Source: Streptomyces sp. NBC_01549
GTDB lineage: Bacteria > Actinomycetota > Actinomycetes > Streptomycetales > Streptomycetaceae
DNA length: 64,000 bases
Assembly (NCBI RefSeq): GCF_026339955.1
Contig: NZ_JAPEPW010000001.1
Span: 7,399,001-7,463,000 of the forward strand
Direction of reading: 5' to 3'
Below, one piece after another: positions 59,187-64,000 of the stretch (position 1 is the stretch's first letter; every line of letters starts with the position of its first letter). Made by a program: the position numbers and the translations under genes. The notes below the pieces were generated by a model. The model did not search any database and was not told the origin of the DNA. It was given only the letters and a program-made list of their open reading frames with translations.

Positions 59187-60707
59187 ATGAACCGCACGCG
59201 TACAAACGATCGCTTCGCCCGCACCCGCACCGGAAGTTCTGGTTCCCAAAGGGGCGGCGGTCACTTCGGCGGCGCACCCTCCAGTCGCTCCGGTGCGCCC
59301 CGCCGGCCGAAGGGTTATGGACGTCAACAGACCGCCGTGCAAGGCGAGTTCGCGCCGCCGACGACGATCACTCCCGCGCTGCCCGCCGTCGAGGCGTTCG
59401 CCGATCTCGGCCTGCCGGCACCGTTGCTGGCCGAGCTCGGCCGCGCAGGCGTGACCGTACCGTTCCCGATCCAGGCGGCGACCCTGCCCAACTCCGTCGC
59501 GGGCCGCGACGTACTCGGTCGTGGTCGCACCGGTTCCGGCAAGACCCTTGCCTTCGGTCTCGCCATGCTGGCCCGTACGGCGGGTCGGCGCGCCGAGCCG
59601 CGACAGCCGCTGGCCCTGGTCCTCGTACCCACCCGGGAGCTGGCCCAGCAGGTCACCGACGCGCTCACCCCGTACGCCCGATCCGTGAGACTGCGGCTGG
59701 CCACGGTGGTCGGCGGGATGTCGATCGGCCGGCAGGCCAGTGCGCTGCGCGGCGGCGCCGAGGTCGTCGTAGCGACGCCGGGGCGGCTCAAGGACCTCAT
59801 CGACCGTGGCGAATGCCGCCTGGGCCAGGTCGACATCACCGTCCTCGATGAGGCCGACCAGATGGCCGACATGGGTTTCATGCCCCAGGTCACCGCGCTG
59901 CTCGACCAGGTGCGTCCCGAGGGGCAGCGGATGCTGTTCTCGGCCACCCTGGACCGCAATGTCGACCTGCTCGTCCGCCGCTACCTGACCGACCCGGTCG
60001 TCCACTCCGTCGACCCCTCCGCGGGTGCGGTCACGACCATGGAGCACCATGTACTCCACGTGCACGGCGCGGACAAGCAGCGGACGACCACCGAGATCGC
60101 CGCACGTGAGGGCCGGGTGATCATGTTCCTGGACACCAAGCACGCGGTGGACCGGCTCACCGAGCATCTGCTGAACAGCGGCGTCCGCGCCGCGGCCCTG
60201 CACGGCGGGAAGTCCCAGCCGCAGCGCACACGGACGCTGGCCCAGTTCAAGACGGGGCATGTGACGGTGCTCGTGGCGACCAATGTCGCGGCGCGCGGGA
60301 TCCACGTCGACAACCTCGACCTGGTCGTGAACGTGGATCCGCCCACCGACCCCAAGGACTATCTGCACCGTGGCGGCCGCACGGCCCGCGCCGGTGAGTC
60401 CGGCAGCGTCGTCACCCTGGTGACGCCCAGTCAGCGACGCGATATGAGCCGACTGATGGCTGCCGCCAGGATCACTCCCCAGACCACGCAAGTGCGCTCG
60501 GGTGAAGCGGAGTTGAGCCGCATCACCGGTGCCCAGGCTCCCTCGGGCATCGCGGTCACCATCACCGCGCCGGTCGTGGAACGTCCTCGGCGCGGGTCCG
60601 GTTCCCCGTCCCGGGGCCGTCGCGGCAGCACCGTCCAGGGCCGATCCTCCGGCGAGGCGGCACGCCGCGCACCGCGGAGGTCGTCCGGCTACAAAGCGGC
60701 TGCCTAG
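59187..60707 (+). CDS. DEAD-box RNA helicase
   Basis: The 506-residue protein has a basic Gly/Ser/Arg N terminus and all helicase motifs: Q motif (FPIQAATLP), I (GRTGSGKT), Ia (PTRELAQQ), II (VLDEADQM, DEAD variant), III (SATL), IV-V (VATNVAARGIHV) and VI (HRGGRTARAG). The Ser/Arg/Gly-rich tail (about 445-506) is typical of RNA-binding extensions. It would unwind structured RNA in the cold with the CspA protein. AAGGAAGG precedes the ATG. Confidence 0.95.
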   Translation: MNRTRTNDRFARTRTGSSGSQRGGGHFGGAPSSRSGAPRRPKGYGRQQTAVQGEFAPPTTITPALPAVEAFADLGLPAPLLAELGRAGVTVPFPIQAATLPNSVAGRDVLGRGRTGSGKTLAFGLAMLARTAGRRAEPRQPLALVLVPTRELAQQVTDALTPYARSVRLRLATVVGGMSIGRQASALRGGAEVVVATPGRLKDLIDRGECRLGQVDITVLDEADQMADMGFMPQVTALLDQVRPEGQRMLFSATLDRNVDLLVRRYLTDPVVHSVDPSAGAVTTMEHHVLHVHGADKQRTTTEIAAREGRVIMFLDTKHAVDRLTEHLLNSGVRAAALHGGKSQPQRTRTLAQFKTGHVTVLVATNVAARGIHVDNLDLVVNVDPPTDPKDYLHRGGRTARAGESGSVVTLVTPSQRRDMSRLMAAARITPQTTQVRSGEAELSRITGAQAPSGIAVTITAPVVERPRRGSGSPSRGRRGSTVQGRSSGEAARRAPRRSSGYKAAA

Positions 60708-60752
60708 GGCGTCGTGATCGGAAACCCCACCCGTCCATTCAGGAGGCACTCT

Positions 60753-61154
60753 TTGACACTGGTTCAGACGCGGCAACGCCCCATCGATCCCGCGCCCACG
60801 AACGTGGCCGACGTCCTGGACGCGTCCGGACCGCGGGTCGGTGACGACATGACCGTCGAGGTGGCCTTGTTCCTGATGGCCAGTGCCCGTGTCGGGTACC
60901 TGCTCCTGTGCGACCAGGACGAACATTGCACAGGTTCGGTCACGCGGGCCCAACTCGCCTTGGTCCGCGACAACCCCGCGTACACGGACCGGGTCCGGGT
61001 ACGGGACGTCCTCGACGCCGGCGGACCGTTCGCCTCGCCCGTCACGACCGCGCTCGAAGCCGAGCACGCGACGCGGCGTCCGCAGCTCAGTGCCCTGTCT
61101 GTCGTCGCCGGGGAACAGGGCCGCGGCCCGTGCGCCCCCGCCCTCTCCCGCTGA
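60753..61154 (+). CDS. Small CBS-domain protein
   Basis: The 133-residue protein begins TLVQTRQRPIDPAPTNVADVLD and contains two short CBS-like halves (GPRVGDDMTVEVALFLMASARVGYLLL; RVRDVLDAGGPFASPVTTALE). I chose the TTG at 60753 because AGGAGG lies six bases upstream; a GTG at 60714 would be very close to the helicase stop codon. It is probably co-transcribed with the helicase. The nucleotide bound is unknown. Confidence 0.65.
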   Translation: MTLVQTRQRPIDPAPTNVADVLDASGPRVGDDMTVEVALFLMASARVGYLLLCDQDEHCTGSVTRAQLALVRDNPAYTDRVRVRDVLDAGGPFASPVTTALEAEHATRRPQLSALSVVAGEQGRGPCAPALSR

Positions 61155-61213
61155 TCCGCCTCGCCCGATCGGCATCGGCCCCGTTCCTCCCTCTTCCTTC
61201 CCTGCGAGGCATC

Positions 61214-61531
61214 ATGCGCTGCGTCATCGCCCGGTTTCCCTTCGACCTCTCCAAGAGCGGGGTGCTTGCCTCCATGAAGGGCGTCAAGCCCGAGCCCGTC
61301 ACGGGTGAGTCCGTGCTGATCGGCCGTCGCCACTACCCGGTCAAGCAAGTGGGCGAAGTCATCACCAGGCAGGACCGCCGTGACTTCACCAGCGGGGAAG
61401 TCACCCGGGCCATGACACGCCTCGGTTTCACCTGCCGAGGCGCCCTCGAGCCCGCGCCCGCCACGCGCGTCCTGACGCCGTTGCAGACCGCGTCGGCGCT
61501 GCTCGGCAGCTGCATGCCGGTGGAACCGTGA
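61214..61531 (+). CDS. Conserved small protein of the cold-shock neighbourhood
   Basis: The 105-residue protein has MRCVIARFPFDLSKSGVLASMKGVKPEPVTGESVLIGRRHYPVKQVG, a pattern I associate with Streptomyces proteins encoded next to CspA and DEAD-box genes. There is no membrane segment or catalytic motif, and the function is unknown. The ATG at 61214 follows GAGG. A strong terminator comes next. Confidence 0.72.
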   Translation: MRCVIARFPFDLSKSGVLASMKGVKPEPVTGESVLIGRRHYPVKQVGEVITRQDRRDFTSGEVTRAMTRLGFTCRGALEPAPATRVLTPLQTASALLGSCMPVEP

Positions 61532-61579
61532 GAACCGGCGGAAGCCGATGGAGGACTGGCGGAAGCTGACGCCAGGACA

Positions 61580-61623
61580 GTGAGGAGGGCCCTGCCGACA
61601 TACGCCGGCAGGGCCCTCCTCAC
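61580..61623. terminator. Strong bidirectional hairpin terminator
   Basis: A perfect 18-base stem (61580-61597 with 61606-61623) and an 8-base loop separate the small conserved gene from the convergent GvpU-like gene, whose last codons it overlaps. Confidence 0.85.
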
Positions 61624-61994
61624 TGGTCGGAGTAACTGAAGTCGCCCACGGTCCAGGCACTGACGTCCTTGATCGCGACGCGATACATCCCGCCCGTCTC
61701 GGGAATCCCGACGCTGCCCTGCAGGATCCGGGCGAGGTGGAAGTGCAGATGCGTGGGGGCCCCGCCATGCTCGGGTCGGCCCACTGTCCGGTCGGCGGAG
61801 AAGACGTCGGAGAAGGGGCCGAGTCGGTCCGAGTCCTTCAGGACGTCCGAGACGCGCTCCCTCCACACGGCTTCGGGAGCCAGCCGCCCTGTGATGACGG
61901 CACCGCCGGCCACCACGGTCAATGACATCTGATTGCTCTGCTCGGACTCCACCAGGGCGCAGAGATCCACGAGCAGCTCGTCAGGGTTCGACAT
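61620..61994 (-). CDS. Hypothetical protein, possibly gas-vesicle GvpU-like
   Basis: The 124-residue protein begins MSNPDELLVDLCALVESEQSNQMSLTVVAGGAVITGRLAPEAVWRE and ends with YRVAIKDVSAWTVGDFSYSD. The combination of an N-terminal helix, the VAGGAVITGRL strand pair and a C-terminal IKDVSAW strand reminds me of GvpU accessory proteins, but no other gvp gene is near, and I am not certain. The ATG at 61994 lacks a clear ribosome site. Confidence 0.5.
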   Translation of the reverse strand: MSNPDELLVDLCALVESEQSNQMSLTVVAGGAVITGRLAPEAVWRERVSDVLKDSDRLGPFSDVFSADRTVGRPEHGGAPTHLHFHLARILQGSVGIPETGGMYRVAIKDVSAWTVGDFSYSDQ

Positions 61995-62535
61995 GAAAGC
62001 CGATTCTATTCGGTGCGCGATCCGGGCGCCGGAGCCGGCCGATCGCCGCGCCCACGCCGTCACCTACCCAGAAGCTCCACAGGACAGAGCGTATCTATGC
62101 CTCGGGACACCAAAAGTCTATGTTTGACACAGTAGACATTGGGCGGTTGCGTGATTAGTGTTTCTCTAGTAGTGCAGAAGTCCGCAGGTCGGGTGACTGT
62201 GGAGTCTCGAAGCCAAGTTGTCAGCGGGACGGTGACGAGACCGACGGCCGCACCGGCCTGGCAAGTGAGTTGATTCAGAGGAAGAACGGAAGGAGCAGGC
62301 GCCATCAGGATCACCCGGCCGACGAGCACGAGGCCGGGTGCCGCAAGACCCCGGAATGGAAGGTGGTCCCCGGTCACGCATCCGCGACCCCGCATTCCCG
62401 CCCCCTCACCGGGGCCAGGTAGCGGAAACAAGAGGTCGGCAGAGCAGTAGAGCCGGCAGATGGTGTTCAATTTCCTTCGGGGCCCTGGTGCCGTACGGCA
62501 TCGGGGCCCCTCGACGCGTTGCACAACGAGGTGAA
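61995..62535 (+). other. Long AT-richer intergenic region before the MerR-like gene
   Basis: This 540-base stretch has no supported gene. 62090-62170 is unusually AT-rich for the window and contains a TTGACA hexamer at 62123-62128, but no convincing -10 element at the right spacing. A 32-base hairpin (62479-62510, stem about 15 pairs with a few wobble pairs) precedes the ribosome site of the MerR-like gene. It may be a leader structure. Confidence 0.45.
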
Positions 62536-62880
62536 ATGACAGCAGATACTCCACTGAGTGGTCGCCTGGACGACGACGACTACCCCGCGTACACGATGGG
62601 CCGGGCCGCCGAGATGCTCGGCACCACTCCCGGCTTCCTCCGAGCCATCGGCGAAGCCCGTCTGATCACTCCGCTCCGCTCGGAGGGCGGGCACCGGAGG
62701 TACTCCCGCTACCAGCTCCGGATCGCCGCTCGAGCCCGCGAACTCGTCGACAGGGGGACCCCGGTCGAGGCTGCTTGCCGCATTGTCATCCTCGAGGACC
62801 AACTCGAGGAAGCGCAGCGCATCAACGCCGAGTACCGCCGCGCCGCGAACGAGGCGTCCGGCACTTCCCGTTCCGGCTGA
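62536..62880 (+). CDS. MerR-family-like regulator
   Basis: The 114-residue protein has a MerR-type HTH (about 17-75; YTMGRAAEMLGTTPGFLRAIGEARLITPLRSEGGHRRYSRYQLRIAARARELV) and a short helical tail (EDQLEEAQRINAEYRRA). It lacks the long effector domain of classical MerR proteins. GAGGTG precedes the ATG. The structured leader upstream suggests post-transcriptional control. Confidence 0.85.
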   Translation: MTADTPLSGRLDDDDYPAYTMGRAAEMLGTTPGFLRAIGEARLITPLRSEGGHRRYSRYQLRIAARARELVDRGTPVEAACRIVILEDQLEEAQRINAEYRRAANEASGTSRSG

Positions 62881-62991
62881 GCGCGCACGACCGCACGGTT
62901 CACCGAGCAGATCGAGCTGTCCGTCGCGCCGCTCCCGGACACCGACCGGCAACGGTTGTCGCGGTGGGCGGCCCGGGAGGCTTCGGCAGCT

Positions 62992-63453
62992 TCACCTTGG
63001 TGACGATTCCGGTGCGGGGGCGCGGGTGAGAACCACGCCCAGCAGGGACGACTCGGGGACGTAACCGAAGTGGCGGGAGTCCTGTGTGCGGGCGGCGTCA
63101 CCTCGGACGATCAGGGAACCGGACGGCACCAGTCCGCCGTCCGGGGCGCCGACGATGTCGCGTACGTCGGGTGGCACGGGATCGCCGGGCAGCGCGGAGA
63201 CCCGCTTGACCAGCCAGGCCAGGGCGTCGTCGCCGTCGCCGAACGGGAGGGGGTTGCGGAAGACCACCGCGTCGCCGCGCCGTACGCGTGTGGTGCGCCG
63301 CACCAGCAGCCGGTCGCCGTCGGCGAAGGTTGGGGCCATGCTCGATCCGGTGACCCTGATCAGGGCGACGCGTGAACGCAGTACGCGTACGGAGAGGAGC
63401 AGCAGGCCCGCGCCCGCCGCCATCGCCAGCGTGGTCCGTCCGGCCCCCGTCAT
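62992..63453 (-). CDS. Signal peptidase I (S26) family protein
   Basis: The 153-residue protein has an N-terminal membrane helix (about 5-25), the Ser motif GSSMAPTFADGD (about residues 36-47) and the Lys motif VKRVSALPGD (about 82-91). This is the Ser-Lys dyad of signal peptidases. It is small for a general signal peptidase and lies 25 bases downstream of an ABC exporter gene on the same strand. It may process the substrate of this exporter. GGAAGG precedes the ATG. Confidence 0.87.
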   Translation of the reverse strand: MTGAGRTTLAMAAGAGLLLLSVRVLRSRVALIRVTGSSMAPTFADGDRLLVRRTTRVRRGDAVVFRNPLPFGDGDDALAWLVKRVSALPGDPVPPDVRDIVGAPDGGLVPSGSLIVRGDAARTQDSRHFGYVPESSLLGVVLTRAPAPESSPR

Positions 63454-63478
63454 ATGACCGCCTTCCGTTCCGGGCGGC

Positions 63479-64000
63479 TCATGTGGCCGCCTCCGTGGTC
63501 CTGCGCCGGTCGCCGCGCTCGGCGTAGCCCGCCGCCTGGAGGCCGAACAGCCGGGCGTAGTGCCCGCCGCCCAGGGCCATCAGCTCGTCGTGGGAGCCGA
63601 GTTCGGCGATCCGGCCGTCGACCAGTACGGCGATGGCGTCCGCCTCGCGCAGGGCGCCGAGCCGGTGCGAGACCAGCAGCGCGGTCCGGCCGCGGCGGTG
63701 ACGACTGAGCGTGCGGTGCACCTCGTGCTCGGCCTCCGGATCCAGACCCGAGCTGGGCTCGTCCAGGATCAGCAGATCGGCGTCGCCGCGCATCAACGAG
63801 CGGGCCAGCGCGACCCGTTGCCACTGCCCGCCAGAGAGGGTGACCCCGGCGGTGCCGTCCTCCTCGTCGAGGTGGACGCGGCTGAGCTGGGTCTCGTACC
63901 CGTCGGGGAGGTTGCGCAGGGTCGTGTCGATGCCGGCGAGTCTCGCGCTGTCGCGGATGCGCTCCAGGTCCTCGCGGTACGGCAGATCGCCGATGCCGAC
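63479..64000 (-). CDS. ABC exporter ATP-binding domain (partial)
   Basis: This is the C-terminal part of an ABC ATPase, continuing beyond the right edge. The visible region has the signature LSGGQWQRVALARSLM, Walker B LLILDEPSSGLDPEAE and the H-loop LLVSHRL. GYETQLSRVHLDEEDGTAG precedes the signature, as in exporters with a fused membrane domain. With the adjacent signal peptidase it may form a peptide export and processing unit. The membrane domain would lie outside the window. Confidence 0.9.
   Translation of the reverse strand, partial: VGIGDLPYREDLERIRDSARLAGIDTTLRNLPDGYETQLSRVHLDEEDGTAGVTLSGGQWQRVALARSLMRGDADLLILDEPSSGLDPEAEHEVHRTLSRHRRGRTALLVSHRLGALREADAIAVLVDGRIAELGSHDELMALGGGHYARLFGLQAAGYAERGDRRRTTEAAT

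Noticed and set aside
58870..59277. A minus-strand gene in the leader of the DEAD-box helicase
   Set aside because: No ribosome site or recognisable fold; it overlaps the helicase start and the likely promoter region.

Overview
The window is very GC-rich, with codons ending in G or C, GTG/ATGA-type start-stop overlaps and families typical of high-GC Gram-positive bacteria. It reads as a Streptomyces (or close relative) chromosome segment. About the first 53 kb is an oxygen-limitation/dormancy island. It holds a DevS-DevR (OsdK-OsdR) type two-component system, seven intact universal stress proteins (USPs), several CBS or CBS-BON proteins and a CBS-linked site-2 protease. It also holds an Acg-type nitroreductase, PPOX-fold proteins and relatives of the M. 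tuberculosis DosR-regulon proteins Rv1733c and Rv2004c.

The main signal outside the genes is a repeated operator, GGGCCGNNCGGCCC. I found it, exact or with one or two changes, at 13 places. Nearly all lie in intergenic DNA, usually 65-115 bp from a start codon, and often with a second degenerate copy centred 20-23 bp away. One lies in front of the response-regulator gene itself. I infer that this is the binding site of that regulator and that the island is one regulon.

Layout. 1-5 kb: CBS-BON gene, CBS pseudogene, DUF1876, SulP transporter, hemerythrin remnant, DoxX-like protein. 5-16 kb: USP, AdhP, USP, PPK2, phosphoketolase, GAPDH, HAD phosphomutase, GH65 phosphorylase, USP. 16-25 kb: GNAT/acyl-CoA synthetase fusion, CBS-BON, flavodoxin, OsdK, OsdR, CBS-BON, cNMP-binding protein. 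24.5-30 kb: USP, PPDK, USP, USP, USP remnant. 30-32 kb: M50 protease and CBS-BON. 32.4-40.2 kb: a complete nine-gene A/V-type ATPase operon. 40-50 kb: nitroreductase, HTH-PPOX proteins, truncated CBS gene, pncB remnant, USP, kinase-like protein, Rv1733c-like protein, alcohol dehydrogenase, PPOX. 49.6-54.3 kb: a decaying fermentation block with an ornithine carbamoyltransferase remnant, intact carbamate kinase, deleted pyruvate formate-lyase, broken PFL activase, and AbgT and AsnC remnants.

The metabolic genes fit energy saving when respiration is limited. They cover phosphorolysis of glucosides, phosphoketolase acetyl-phosphate production, PPi- and polyphosphate-linked phosphoryl transfer, carbamate kinase ATP production and a second rotary ATPase. 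How they combine is inference.

After about 54.4 kb the content changes: isochorismatase, GlxA/AraC regulator, XRE-cupin regulator, DHA2 efflux pump, then a cold-shock group (CspA, DEAD-box helicase, single-CBS protein, small conserved protein), a possible GvpU-like protein, a MerR-like regulator, and at the edge a signal peptidase and part of an ABC exporter. I saw no rRNA, tRNA, CRISPR array or intact insertion sequence.
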